Below are positions 31,444 through 42,557 of a stretch of DNA of 64,000 nucleotides, piece after piece. Each line of letters opens with the position of its first letter. The first letter of the stretch is position 1. The position numbers were made by a program, and so were the translations under genes. The notes under the pieces are model-generated. The model made no database searches. It was not told the DNA's origin and saw only the letters and a list, made by a program, of their open reading frames with translations. Source of the DNA: Orthosia cruda (taxonomy: Eukaryota; Arthropoda; Insecta; Lepidoptera; Noctuidae); NCBI GenBank assembly GCA_964057195.1, contig OZ059838.1, positions 1,984,001 through 2,048,000 on the forward strand, written 5' to 3'.

Positions 31444-34290
31444 CTACGGATCAATCTGCATGACCCTAGACCTAAACCGAGACAGAGAGTCAAAGAAGAC
31501 ATCCATGTCCTCATTGCAAGAGCTGATCTTGTTGTATGTGCTCATCATCCTGTTCAAAGGAGCCGAACGCCCGAGATTGGTACGAGAATTTTTGCCCACG
31601 AATGTTCTGCGAACTCTCGCTGACCTAACAAGGCCCCCGCGTGGTACATCAAGGCTGATTTGTTTTAGTAGTTCGGGGGTGCATATCATGTTATTGACAA
31701 TCTTGTACAAGAATATCATGTCTGCTGAGACCCTACGGTCTTGTAAGGAGGTCAAATGGAAGTGAAACATACGCTGCCTGTAGTCGGCTCTGTAGGGACA
31801 AGTATGATCCTTGAATCGTAGATAACGCGTAAAATTTCTTTGAATCTTCTCGATGCGGCTCGCGTGGACATTGTAGGTTGGGTTCCAGACCGGGGATGCG
31901 TATTCCAGCGTGCTGCGCACAAGACAGTTGTAAAGAATTCTTATGGCAAGCATATTTTGAAATTCCCTACAAGTTCTTTTTATGAAACCAGACATCCTAG
32001 CTGCTTTTGCAACAATGTTATCGATGTGCAAACTGAACGAGAGGTCACTACTAAGCAGCACGCCAAGGTCGCGGATGGACTCAACCTTCTGCAATGCAGT
32101 ACCCGCAATCGAGTAGCGTGATTGTATAGATTGTTTTTTACGCGTGAAGGAGACATGGTGACATTTTTTTGCGTTTAGGACCATTCCGTTTGTATCGCAC
32201 CAGGACTGCAGCGCATTGAGGTCACATTGAAGTAATTCGGCGTCCTCATGTGAGGCAATCCTACAATAGATTTTAAGGTCATCCGCGAATAGAGAGCATT
32301 TGCTATGACGAATGCAGTCCGGTAAGTCGTTGACGAAAACAATGAATAAAATTGACCCTGCGTGCGATCCCTGAGGCACCCCAGATGTTGCGATGTATTC
32401 TGAAGAGTAGTAGCCTCCCACCACCACTCTCTGCCTCCGCTGGTCCAGATATGACCTGAACCACTCCAAGAGGCTGCCGTGCACACCATGACTTTCTAGC
32501 TTCAAGAGTAACAGTCGGTGGTCAACTTTGTCGAAGGCGCTACTGAAATCTGTGTAGAGGGCGTCGACCTGCGCACCAGCATCCACGGAAGCTGAAAGGT
32601 CGCTTACATAAGACACCAAGTTTGTAACGGTGGACTTATTGTTGCAGAATCCGTGTTGCTGGGGCGCTATTTGTGACTGTATATGAGCAGTTAGCACGAG
32701 ACACACAATGGACTCAAATACTTTTGAGAAGATAGAGAGCATCGAAATGGGCCGATAGTTAACCGCGTCAGCTCTGTCGCCCTTTTTGTACACTGGGACA
32801 ACGTTTGCTTTTTTCCATTCGCATGGGAAAACGGCTGCAGTTAGGGATTTCTTAAATATAAGAGTGAGTGGGAGGGCAAGGTAGCGAGCACACTTTTTAA
32901 TAAAAATAGGGGGTATTCCATCGGGTCCGGCTCCTTAGGTTATATCAAGCCTATGGAGAGCCCTGAGGACGTCTCTTTCGGTGAGGGAAATCTTGCTTAG
33001 CGCATGTTGTGGAAACGCATAAGAGCCTTTAGAAGGTAGACCACTGTTACGATCACATGGAGAGAATGACGGTGAAAATTGCGAGGCAAAAAGATTACAA
33101 ATGTCAGCGCCGTTGGTGGCAACAGTATTGTTTAGATTAATGACAGAAGGGATTTGTGATGATTGAGTGTTTGTGGATTTCACAAACGACCAAAATGCCT
33201 TAGGATTGTACCGAATGTTACTTTCCATTCTATTCACATACTTTTTATAACATTGTTAGATATGATCCCGGGCCCTGTCGTCAAGGATTCTATATTCAAT
33301 TTCGTCGCGAGGGTTTCCATATTTTCTATAACGCTTCCTCAGTCTCTCCTTCTCGGTCAAAATATTGACAAGGGGTCTTGTGTACCATTGCGGATATTTG
33401 CTATTGAGACGCCTCTTTTTAGGGACGAGCTCATTAATAATGCCGTTCAGATGATCGTAGAAAACAGACACCATAAGGTCAACTTGAGAAAGCGGTTCAA
33501 ACAACTGCCTCCAGTCAATACTGCACAATTTTCTATTGATTGATTCGTTTTCTGCACCTCGGAAGTTAAAAGAAATTGTTTGTTTAGATTTTAGTGTAGC
33601 AACCTTTATAAATTTGAAGTCAATTTCTAACGGAGGATGATATTCATCCACTTTACTTATGGGTGTTCTACACTCGTTCACCACTCCACTTAACACATTT
33701 GAAAAGAATATCAAGTCCAGAACTTTACCTTTAGAATTTTTAACAAAATTGCCCTGCTGTAGTGAGTTTAAGGACACGAAATCGACCAGCGAAAAGCCTA
33801 GACCATTGCCATAGTTAGAAGGAACAGTTGTTGTAGCATTAGATACACTATGATTCAGTTCCCAGTTTATGAAACCGAGGTTGAAATCTCCCAGTATGAC
33901 TACGTCTTCTCCTGTCGTTTCAATGACGCTCGCTGCGGAATCCAGAAACGAGTCAAGCGTACGTTGATTCACCGGTGGAGGCAGATACACAGCGCATATG
34001 TTGATTTTCTGGCCACTTTCAGATTTCAGACTGACCCAAAGGTCCTCCACCGTGGTTTCCCATTGACAAGCCCGAAATGAATCAAGCCTTTTGGAGACCG
34101 CTATCAGAACTCCACCCCCCTCTCTGCATCCCAAGGCACTAGAGGCTCTGTCCCTTCGATAGATGTTGTATGCGGTGCTGAATACCTCGCCGTCACTGAT
34201 GTTGCCGTTGAGCCAAGTTTCAGTCGCCACAATAATGTCGTACTGAGCCACGCTGACTGCCATGTTTATCTCGTGAAGTTTAGTACGCAT
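31444..34290 (-). pseudogene. Jockey/CR1-like LINE ORF2, two in-frame stops
   Basis: One reading frame covers endonuclease and reverse transcriptase but is cut by stops at about 33256-33258 and 32935-32937. The endonuclease part has VATETWLN, LGDFN and DEYHPP in place of the usual SDH. The RT part has NYRPISMLSIFSKVFE, TDFSSAFDKVDH, GVPQGSHAGSILF and a FADD catalytic motif, and the C-terminus has RSTLEYASPVWNP. There is no RNase H domain. Nonsense changes without frameshifts suggest moderate age. The missing SDH may be another sign of decay or a feature of this lineage. Confidence 0.9.
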
Positions 34291-34368
34291 TCCTCGCAGA
34301 TTTTGGTAATAGATGGTGAATTTTAAAACTACGCGTAGGAGTTTTGTGCAGACGGGAATATTGTTCCC

Positions 34369-34598
34369 TTACATTAGCGAGACAGCTAGCAGTGATTTTA
34401 TTTGCTTGGCGTGAGCGCCGTCATCCTTGCGGACCAGAATGCGTCCGTCGCGAACCCAAACATATTTGTACCCTTTCTGACGCGCCACTTTTCTAGTCTC
34501 GGCGTGGATGGCTTTATTTATGGGCGAAAGGTGTTCCGAAACAAATACAGGCAACTTAATACCCCCGTACCCTAGATGAGTCGAATTTAGCTTGTCTT
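34369..34598 (-). pseudogene. ORF1 C-terminal fragment (FP25K-like domain)
   Basis: The last about 76 residues of a LINE ORF1 protein, containing KLPVFVSEHLSP, RKVARQKGYKYVW and RDGRILVRKDD. This is the C-terminal domain shared by many insect LINE ORF1 proteins and baculovirus FP25K. The first few codons of the open frame (34599-34620) belong to the palindrome arm, not to ORF1. It ends 78 nt before the first ATG of ORF2. Confidence 0.85.
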
Positions 34599-35217
34599 CC
34601 AACATACTACGAGAACTCAAAGTAGTAGATGAGTGATACGCCTTGCCAAGACTATTATTTTGATATAAGTGTAATTTAAAAATATCACTAATACTGATAT
34701 ATTACAATATTATAATATTTCCAGGTGAATATATTAGTATTACCTAATTGTGAGAAATATCGGTATTAACCTATCTCTAAATGTGTCAGTTTTAGTTCCT
34801 GAGAAGCTCGAGCAGGGCGCTTTGAATCAGCACAAAAATCAACTGTCATTTCATATAGTATGTTTAGTCCAGCGTACTTGTATAATAGAGGTCAGTGAGG
34901 GTAGAAGAACGACCTACCGGACCTACCTATGTGTATGAAAAACACACGAGTAGGTACTTGTTTTGCGATTTTGGTCACATGAACAACTTGCGATCTACGG
35001 ATGAGGAGAAATCAAAAATCAAAATCAAATACCTTTTTTACTTTTAATTACAGTTAAAAAAGGTTGTAGGTACATTGTATTACAACCTAATGAAGTGTGC
35101 AAATTATATATTAGATACTATGGCAACATTGAATATTAAACAGAATACATTTTAAATGTCGAATTAAAAAAGTTACAAATTAATAAACACAAGTCAAATC
35201 AAACTTCAATACTCAAC

Positions 35218-35376
35218 CTCAGATCAAATAAAAAGTCAAGATGGAAATAAGAAGAATGGCGTAATTTCGTTGTCCATGAGTGCGTGTAATTGTCTATTTG
35301 TACGGCAAGGCTTAGTTTGAACCGGCTTCACTATGTTGTTTGCAACGTTCCATCTTGACTTTTTATTTGATCTGAG
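35218..35376. mobile_element. hAT-like MITE, copy 2 (159 bp)
   Basis: Same tips CTCAGATC and GATCTGAG as the MITE in ALG5 intron 4, flanked by TACTCAAC (35210-35217 and 35377-35384). It lacks about 100 bp of the left half of copy 1. The right part, including GTACGGCAAGGCTTAGTTTG, is closely matched. Confidence 0.9.
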
Positions 35377-35488
35377 TACTCAACATATGTGGTGACATTT
35401 CAGATAAAATCAGTCATTTTTCATCTAAATAATCATTAATTGAACATTGAGATAATATGCACTAGAGAAGCCATCCTAAGTAAAGGAC

Positions 35489-36190
35489 ATGCTCCATTTT
35501 GACAAGATTTTAACTAAACTGAAGCTGAAAGTGAGAGGCGTACGCAAGATAGGGAAAGGAGGACTCATAATTAGCACGGAGACGAAAGAGGACCTAGATA
35601 AGTTGAGGCAATCAGTTCAAACTGCTTCCTCAGGGCTTACTGTCGATGAACCGAAAAAGCGCAAACCCCGCATAATAGTGATAGGAGTTCCAGCATCAAT
35701 GGCAGAAAATGAGGTATATAAATCCATTTACGATCAAAACTTAGCCGACAAACTGCCAACTATCTCCAGAGACACCTTTTCGACCTTAATCAAACTGAGC
35801 CACAAATCTGGTAGAAAAGATGTTGAGAACTGTAATTATATCTTAGAAGTTCCTGCGACCATCCGCAAGGCTCTCATCACACAAGACAGATTGTTCATCA
35901 ATTGGACTTCCTGCCCGGTACGAGACTTCACACTGGTAACGAGATGTTACAAGTGCCAGCAGTACGGTCATGCGGCCAAGACATGTAGAGTTGCTGCTCC
36001 CACATGTGGACATTGCGGTGAAGAAGGACACACTATCCACGACTGCACAAAGAAAACCGAAGCGCCAAAATGTGCAACATGTCTGCGCTTCAAAAAACCA
36101 GCAAGCCATAAAACGGGGGAACAAGAGTGTCCTGCTAAAAAATCTGCCGAAAACAGGTACATTAACTCGATTGATTATGAAGGCGCCTAA
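35489..36190 (+). CDS. LINE ORF1 protein with CCHC zinc knuckles
   Basis: A 233-residue gag-like protein. The first part (KLKVRGVRKIGKGGLIIST, PKKRKPRIIVIGVP) matches the RNA-binding region typical of insect LINE ORF1. Two clear CX2CX4HX4C knuckles follow (CYKCQQYGHAAKTC and CGHCGEEGHTIHDC) with a third imperfect one (CATC...H...C). It probably coats element RNA. It is short for its class because the N-terminal region appears to be missing. Confidence 0.85.
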   Translation: MLHFDKILTKLKLKVRGVRKIGKGGLIISTETKEDLDKLRQSVQTASSGLTVDEPKKRKPRIIVIGVPASMAENEVYKSIYDQNLADKLPTISRDTFSTLIKLSHKSGRKDVENCNYILEVPATIRKALITQDRLFINWTSCPVRDFTLVTRCYKCQQYGHAAKTCRVAAPTCGHCGEEGHTIHDCTKKTEAPKCATCLRFKKPASHKTGEQECPAKKSAENRYINSIDYEGA

Positions 36191-36251
36191 GAGCGCCACA
36201 TATTCAAATATATCTAAGACTTAATTTTATTGTTTATATTTTTCTTATACT

Positions 36252-39197
36252 ATGGATAATGCCTTATTGACCGATATAGATAATACATTTCGTACCGATG
36301 CAAAGTCATGCGAGGTTGAGGACTGCAGGCAATTTCTTTCTGAATATCAAAACTCACTAACCATACTAACTCAGAACATTCGCAGTATTTATAAGAACAT
36401 AGATAGCTTCAACGTTTTTCTCCATAGACTTAACTTTGATTGTGACATAATGGTACTAACCGAGTGCTGGCTTTCTAATCGCCAGGAACACCTCCCAGAA
36501 ATGCCGGGATACAACTTAATGTATACTGCAGTAAACAACAATCAAAACGATGGTGTGGTTGTTTATTGTAAGGAATCATTAATGGTCACAATTGAAGAAC
36601 CATTTCTTCAGGACTGTGTGGGTAATTGTTTGGTTATCAAAATTGGTACAAGTACAGCAATAATCACTATATATAGGTCCCCTTCTGCTAGAAACTTCGA
36701 CTCTTTTCACGCATCCTTAAACCAGATCTTTGAAGCATTAAGCTCTTTTAAGAATGTTATATTAACAGGTGATATAAATATAAACCTTAACGCTGTAAAC
36801 TGCGACACTGGGACCCAAGATTACCTTAATATCTGCTCATACCATGGTTTTCTTCCCGCACACACATTGCCTACTCATCAGAGCGGTTCCTGTCTGGATC
36901 ATATGATGATCAAATCCAACTTATCATATGCTACGCTTGTTACTAACTCAACTATTACAGACCATCACGCTGTTCTACTAACCCTAAACTTAACGCTGCC
37001 TAAGCTAAATCGTCCCCAGACGAAAACGCAATTAAACACATACAGGCTCGAATGTGATTTACGCAATCTTGACTTTAACCCAGTTTACAATACTGCTGAC
37101 GCTAATTTTGCTTTATCGTACTTAATAAAACATGTTCAATTAGCAATATTGCGTAATACGACTTCTATTATAGTAAACAAAAAACTTCGTAGCATCAAGC
37201 CTTGGATGACTCCTGGCCTAGTTCGGTGTATAAGACACAGAGACAAACTCCATCAGAGATCTAGGAGTAACCCTGATAATCTAATCATTAAAATAACCTA
37301 TAAGAGATACAGAAATTTTTGCAACAACCTCCTAAAGAACTTAAAAATTAATTACGATAAAAATGAATTAAATAGAGCAGGAAAAAATAGTAAACAACTT
37401 TGGAAACATATTAAGAACGTGACCTATAGGACAAAACAGCGTGATTCAAATTCGAGCTTGCTGCTTTCTAATCCATCACCTCTCTTGTCAGCCAACCACG
37501 TTAATAACTTTTTTGTAAATATTGGTAAAACTCTTGCCGAACAGATTCCAAAACATTACTGTTTGCCACCATCTTCCCAAAATAATAGATGTGCTTTAAA
37601 ATCTTTTGGCTTGCTGGATACTGACGAAGACGAAATAACCCGAATCATATCTGGTCTAAAAGATGACTGTGCAGTTGGATGGGATAATATAAGCAATAAG
37701 ATCCTTAAAACCTTTAAGCATATCCTAGTACCTCCCTTAACGCATATATTTCATATTTGTTTATCTGAAGGTATTTTCCCTAGATGTCTGAAAAAAGCAG
37801 TTGTAATCCCTATCTTTAAATCTGGAAACAAAAAATTTGTAAATAATTATAGACCGATATCTTTACTCCCTTCAATATCTAAAATACTAGAGAAAATTGT
37901 AAACAATAGACTAGTTAATTACCTAGAAAAAAACAATTTATTATCATCTGCGCAATTTGGGTTCAGAGTCAAATTATCCACAGCCGATGCGGTGCATAGT
38001 CTGGTTGATTATACCGCAGAAGAACTTGGCAAAGGAAACCAGACCCTGGGGGTTTTCCTTGATCTAGCCAAAGCCTTCGATACGGTGTCCGTTCCTATGC
38101 TTCTAAAAAAATTAGAGGCTTTAGGAATCAGGGGAACACCGCTGAAACTTTTTGCTGACTACTTAGACGATCGATCTCAATATGTTAAAATAGACGATAT
38201 TATTAGCGATGAGCAAAAAGGTACTGGTTATGGTGTTCCTCAGGGAAGCATTCTGGGCCCAACCCTATTCCTGATTTACATTAACGATCTGTGTAATTTA
38301 AATATTAAACAAGGCAAACTCATATCATATGCCGACGACACGGCGTTAATCTTTACCGCGAAAACCAGTAACGAATTGTACGAATACGCTCAACAAGGTT
38401 TTAATACTGTGACTAATTGGCTGCAAAGCAATTTACTAACACTAAATGCTGACAAGACAAAATATATTCATTTCTCCATGCGCAAGCCTCAATTTAACAT
38501 TACTAACTCTCAACTGTATGCCCATAAATGTGGATTCCACCCAGTCAGCATGTGTAATTGTCCTTTTATCCTCAAAACAGGCAACATAAAATATCTCGGG
38601 GTTATTATAGATGAAACACTCTCCTTTAGACCTCATATTGATAGCCTAGTGAATAGAGTGCGCAAATTAATTTATGTTTTTAAAAAGTTGAGAACGATTG
38701 CAGATTCAAAATTGGTCAAACATGTCTATTTGGCCCTAGGTCAATCTGTAATCCAATACTGTATCACCTCATGGGGTGGAGCACCAAAAACGCATCTACT
38801 GCCTCTTGAAAGGGCTCAGAGAGCTATTTTAAAAGTAGCCAATTTCCACCCTTTTCTCTACCCCACTGATCTGCTTTACAAATCCTGCAACGTGATGACT
38901 GTTCGCCAGCTTTTCATTATGCACTCAGTTTTAAAACAACACACCATGCTTTCCTATAACGCCAAATCCATAAATAATAAGAGACGAAATGACATTGTCT
39001 GCGTTTCTAAAGCATGCTCAAAATATGTCTTTGTAAATAGATTCTTTACATTCTTAGGCCCATTTCTGTACAATAGATTAAATAGAAAATTAAGTATGTA
39101 TAAATTAAACTATTTTAGCTGTAAAAAGACTATTCTTGAACATCTACTTAGCATATCTTACGGAGAGACAGAAGATCTCCTGACTGTAACAAAATAA
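36252..39197 (+). CDS. LINE ORF2: endonuclease and reverse transcriptase
   Basis: An open 981-residue frame. Endonuclease motifs are LTQNIRSI, LTECWL, LTGDININL and STITDHHAVLL (a DH pair rather than SDH). The RT has NNYRPISLLPSISKILEK, GVFLDLAKAFDTV, GVPQGSILGPTLFLIYIND and the catalytic SYADD. The C-terminal half keeps IKYLGVIIDETLSF and QSVIQYCITSWGG. There is no RNase H domain. With no stops or frameshifts this ORF could still be translated. The clade is judged CR1/Daphne-like by eye. Confidence 0.92.
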   Translation: MDNALLTDIDNTFRTDAKSCEVEDCRQFLSEYQNSLTILTQNIRSIYKNIDSFNVFLHRLNFDCDIMVLTECWLSNRQEHLPEMPGYNLMYTAVNNNQNDGVVVYCKESLMVTIEEPFLQDCVGNCLVIKIGTSTAIITIYRSPSARNFDSFHASLNQIFEALSSFKNVILTGDININLNAVNCDTGTQDYLNICSYHGFLPAHTLPTHQSGSCLDHMMIKSNLSYATLVTNSTITDHHAVLLTLNLTLPKLNRPQTKTQLNTYRLECDLRNLDFNPVYNTADANFALSYLIKHVQLAILRNTTSIIVNKKLRSIKPWMTPGLVRCIRHRDKLHQRSRSNPDNLIIKITYKRYRNFCNNLLKNLKINYDKNELNRAGKNSKQLWKHIKNVTYRTKQRDSNSSLLLSNPSPLLSANHVNNFFVNIGKTLAEQIPKHYCLPPSSQNNRCALKSFGLLDTDEDEITRIISGLKDDCAVGWDNISNKILKTFKHILVPPLTHIFHICLSEGIFPRCLKKAVVIPIFKSGNKKFVNNYRPISLLPSISKILEKIVNNRLVNYLEKNNLLSSAQFGFRVKLSTADAVHSLVDYTAEELGKGNQTLGVFLDLAKAFDTVSVPMLLKKLEALGIRGTPLKLFADYLDDRSQYVKIDDIISDEQKGTGYGVPQGSILGPTLFLIYINDLCNLNIKQGKLISYADDTALIFTAKTSNELYEYAQQGFNTVTNWLQSNLLTLNADKTKYIHFSMRKPQFNITNSQLYAHKCGFHPVSMCNCPFILKTGNIKYLGVIIDETLSFRPHIDSLVNRVRKLIYVFKKLRTIADSKLVKHVYLALGQSVIQYCITSWGGAPKTHLLPLERAQRAILKVANFHPFLYPTDLLYKSCNVMTVRQLFIMHSVLKQHTMLSYNAKSINNKRRNDIVCVSKACSKYVFVNRFFTFLGPFLYNRLNRKLSMYKLNYFSCKKTILEHLLSISYGETEDLLTVTK

Positions 39198-39579
39198 TAG
39201 TTTTGCTGTGTCTTTAATTTAAGTATTCATATACCATACCCTTTGTTAATTTATTATTATTATAAGTTTTAAGCACTTTATATCCTGAAACACAGGTTCA
39301 ACCTAGTTCAGGCAAATAAGAAACTGTCTTCTTTTATATTTTAAGATATTTGACTGTAAAATATGCCTTATGTTATAAATAAACGATATTAATAAAATAG
39401 TACATTAATTTAATATTATATGTATGTACTTCTTTTTTGGGACATTCCCACAGCACTATTCCCAAATCACTGCAACTCCTAAAAGCCAGAATCAATAGTG
39501 GCGACCACCAGAAAAGCACCGAGGCAATGAAGCTCGACGAAGTCCCGTAGAATGAATTTAACTGTCTTGGATCCCGCAA

Positions 39580-40428
39580 CGAATTAATCAGAAAAGAATA
39601 GTGGAGGAGTAGGAAAAAATAAAAATTCCAGTTCCCTCCATATCAAGCAGGAGACAGAACAAAAAAGGCCAATAGGCACAAAGGTTGTCGTTTATAACTG
39701 GGATAAGCCCAGTTGCCTAGCACCACGGATAATAATTTGGTACATAGGGTCCTAACATTTTGACCTGTTATATTTGATTCCAAGGCAAAAACGCTTGAAC
39801 GCACGGAAATTTGTTTTAGTTGCCACACGGTCCGTATAGTAAACAACTTCTGATGCAGCCTGTATATTATTCAACATAGTATTGCTTTCATTCTGCCAGA
39901 ATTTTGTTCTTCAAGAATACACTCCCATAAGATATGATGGGCAGATTGTACATATTCGCAGTCAGATGTAGAACACTGACATAAAGGCGAGGCAACGAGC
40001 TTGAACGAAAATAATTTACTTTTAAAGTTACCATGCCCTGTGAGAAATTGGGCAACACAGTGATCCATCCACCTCCAGCCACATCCTGGCCAGTCGCACG
40101 CGAACAGATGTAAATAATAGAATTGGTGGAGGTGTCGGCCCTTGATGGAATTATCCCACCTACATTACCATTCGCATAAAAGTTACTCCCAGACGTCAAT
40201 ATGTGGTTCAAATAATCTACATAATATTTCCCAGTGGGTGACACCCGTTAAAAAGTGCGCGTCCATGGTATCTCGTGCGGTATAGTACATTGCAGCACCT
40301 CGCTGCACTTCAAGGTTGACCGGAAGTACGCCAGCAAGTACCGGTAAGGTCTCACTAACCGTCCTGTATGCTTTATATAAGAATATCAAAGCTAAACGCT
40401 GACTTTGAAGTAATTTACGTCGTCCCAT
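39580..40428 (-). pseudogene. R1-clade LINE ORF2 C-terminal remnant
   Basis: Overlapping frames carry the conserved tail of R1-type ORF2. At 40428-40183 LLQSQRLALIFLYKAYRTVS and VLAGVLPVNLEVQRGAA are readable. At 40068-39871 FLTGHGNFKSKLFSF and an H-x5-C pair follow in another frame. Frame changes near 40190 and 40070 show it is dead. The RT itself is absent. Confidence 0.75.
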
Positions 40429-40449
40429 TATTTAGGTACTAGCTGTCCT

Positions 40450-40592
40450 GACTCCTGTGCTCCTACCTATCTATCTACGCATTCTACACTACCCTACCTA
40501 GCTACCTACCCACCTGACCTACCTATCAACCTACCCTACCCTACATACCTAGCTACCCTACCCTACACACCTACCCACCTATCATACCTACA
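40450..40592. repeat. Irregular CTAC/CCTA simple repeat
   Basis: About 140 bp of CTACC, CTACCTA and CTACCCA variants without a fixed period, directly beyond the R1 remnant. It may be an expanded LINE-associated microsatellite. Confidence 0.8.
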
Positions 40593-41430
40593 ATTTTGGT
40601 ATTTATTTGAATAAACACAGTCTTTCTGAATTTTATGTTAGATTGTTATTTTCAATAATTCTACCTACACTTGTTACATAAATCGTCACAATATCTTGAT
40701 TTTTAGTCTATGTGACAAATGAGGCAACATGGCGTCCACCAAATGTTTTGTTCGAATTCAATTTAAAAATAATTATCTAGTTACTTACTCATCGATTAAA
40801 AGTTATTCCTTTGCATTTCGTCGTATTAGTTGAATTATAAGTGCAATATCTTAAAACACACGACGGCATAATGAATGCGTCTGAACGTTTTTTCATAAAA
40901 AAACAAACAATGGCATAGGCGCTCAAGATCTATCAAGCAACTGAGCAAAGATTACTATTATATACTGCAACTGAGTGAAGTGCGGCCGGCAGACCGCACA
41001 TGAACGGAACACAGCAGTGATGTGTGGTGGTGACTTCTCTAGTGCGTAGTACATTATTACCTCAAGGTAATTGAATAATAACATTTTTTAACTAGGAATT
41101 CATGCAAATATAATTTGTTTATTTTTTGTACTTTATTAGTAAGAACTAAATTCTTAATAATTAATTACGATCTAGCCTAAAAAAATAAGCAATTTAACTC
41201 TAACTTACGAGTAATATGTTACGTTTTAGATTATGTTAAAACTAAGAATAGTGTCCATTTGCACTTTTACACAAGTCCGTAGCACTTTCTTAGAGTCTGA
41301 TATAATTTATAAAACACTATGTTTATGTGTTATATGTATAGCACAGCGTTGTTACTATTATTAATTCATTTTGTACACTACACTAATTCAAAAGTCACGC
41401 TCTAAGTCTATATTGTCTAGCAGCTGGATA
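40593..41430. other. No feature seen
   Basis: AT-rich sequence with no credible ORF, repeat partner in this window or RNA gene. Confidence 0.4.
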
Positions 41431-41439
41431 GCCTCAACA

Positions 41440-42300
41440 TTCACGTGTCGATGAAGTCTGTGTTCGTGGGCTTCAGCAAATTTATGGATGGAAGATGAAG
41501 ATCGTCATTTCTTATGTACCAGGGTGCATTTACAGCATACTTGAGCATTTTTTTTGGAATTGATGGATTAATTTGACATTGCTTTGTTTAGAACACCCGC
41601 GAAGTTGGATACCATACGTCCAAATTGGCATCAGTATATGCTTGTATATGGTTAGTTTATTAATTATTGATAAACAGGATTTCCTTCCGAGTAACCAATA
41701 CATACTTTTATGTATGTCGAGTTCCTGCCTTTTCTTTTTGACATGAGCTTTCCTACGCAACTTGGCGGCGTTTACAGTATTGGGCCTAGCACACTTCCTT
41801 GAGGTACCCCAGCTTTTATAGCTTTTAGCTCGGAATATGCGTCTTCTTGCCGTATTCTAAACATTCTATTAATTATATACGACTCTAGAATATCTGCAAA
41901 TTCTGGTAGCATACGTCTGAGCTTGAATTATGCCAAACTTTGTCAAAAGCTTGCGTGACATCTAAAAACATGGTGGCGCAGACTTCCTTATTTTCAAGTG
42001 TTTTTTCAATGATGTTGGTTATTCTATGTACCTGGTCTATTGTTGAGTTTTTTCTTTATCTTCTATTATTGGTTTTAACCGTTTCAATAACAGTTTTTCG
42101 AATAGCTTTGATAACACGGGCAACAGAGAAATAGGTCTATATGATGCTTCATGGGGTGGTTTTCCAGGCTTCGCAATCATAACGACTTCAGAGACCTTCC
42201 ATGGCTCAGCATAATCATAATCATTTATTTCTTTGCAAACATGGGTAGAGTACATAGGTGTTTTTATAAAAAGCTCTCCATATTTTACCGTCTTATGGGC
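41440..42300 (-). pseudogene. Decayed Jockey-clade RT fragments
   Basis: Two frames preserve classic Jockey RT blocks. At 42306-42037 are WKVSEVVMIAKPGKPPHEAS and YRPISLLPVLSKLFEKLLLK. At 41760-41530 are MYWLLGRKSCLSIINK and YKHILMPIWTYGIQLRG. The catalytic centre between them is too degraded to read in one frame (41760-42030 still gives PQEVC-like pieces). This is clearly non-functional. Confidence 0.8.
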
Positions 42301-42557
42301 ATGCAAAGGTTACAATTCAAAATAAAAAATAAGTATAACAAAATTAAGTGGCAGTTCATTGGAATTACAATAATTATTTAATTTAAAACAAGTCAATAAT
42401 AAAAAATAAAATAAAATAAGTCAGTGAGAGGATCACAATCATTATGTCAATCGGAATAACAGTATGTCAATTAGTTAGTGAATAATCATTAAGAAAATCG
42501 TCAATCGTGTAATAAGTTTTCGTAATTAAAAGTTCTATAATAAAAAAACTTTTTTGC

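Larger units (their letters stand above)
30845..34598 (-). mobile_element. 5'-truncated poly(A) LINE inside the palindrome
   Basis: The 3' end carries about 28-30 A (T run at 30843-30872). The 3' UTR spans roughly 30873-31443 and the remaining ORFs lie upstream. The 5' end is cut inside ORF1 at about 34598. No target duplication longer than about 2 bp is visible. The ORF1 and RT types place it in the Jockey/CR1 group. Confidence 0.88.
28443..34897. mobile_element. Giant palindromic (dimeric foldback) element
   Basis: An 8-bp duplication AGGGTAGA flanks it (28435-28442 and 34898-34905). The outer tips are CACTGACCTCT and its complement AGAGGTCAGTG. The left arm runs to about 29897; the right arm starts there and continues to about 30844, then, beyond an inserted LINE, from 34599 to 34897. 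Compared stretches of the arms match at roughly 95 percent. At the centre two further tip-like sequences meet head to head (GATAGAGGTCAGTG at about 29881-29897, then CCTCTACC). No transposase is seen. Both arms contain the same RTE-like 3' fragment (28861-28945 and 30655-30760), so that fragment is older than the dimer. Confidence 0.88.
29898..34897 (-). repeat. Right arm of the giant palindrome, split by a LINE
   Basis: Sequence homologous to the left arm lies at 29898-30844 and 34599-34897. Lining the two arms up shows uninterrupted left-arm sequence across the insertion point (GATATTTAGTT joined to CCAACATACTACGAG in the right-arm orientation), which fixes the LINE boundaries. Confidence 0.82.
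35455..39400 (+). mobile_element. Jockey-superfamily LINE with two ORFs
   Basis: ORF1 (35489-36190), a 61-nt gap, ORF2 (36252-39197) and a 3' UTR ending near a pair of AATAAA-like motifs at about 39378-39399. The 5' limit is uncertain: an in-frame stop precedes the ORF1 start codon, and ORF1 appears to lack its usual N-terminal part, so the copy is probably 5'-truncated or carries an old lesion there. No target duplication was found. A degraded relative lies at 59400-61965. Confidence 0.8.

Noticed and set aside
40450..40592. CCTACC-type repeat next to an R1-clade remnant, suggestive of telomere-targeting TRAS/SART elements
   Set aside because: The units are CTACC variants, not the insect telomeric TTAGG/CCTAA, and have no regular period.
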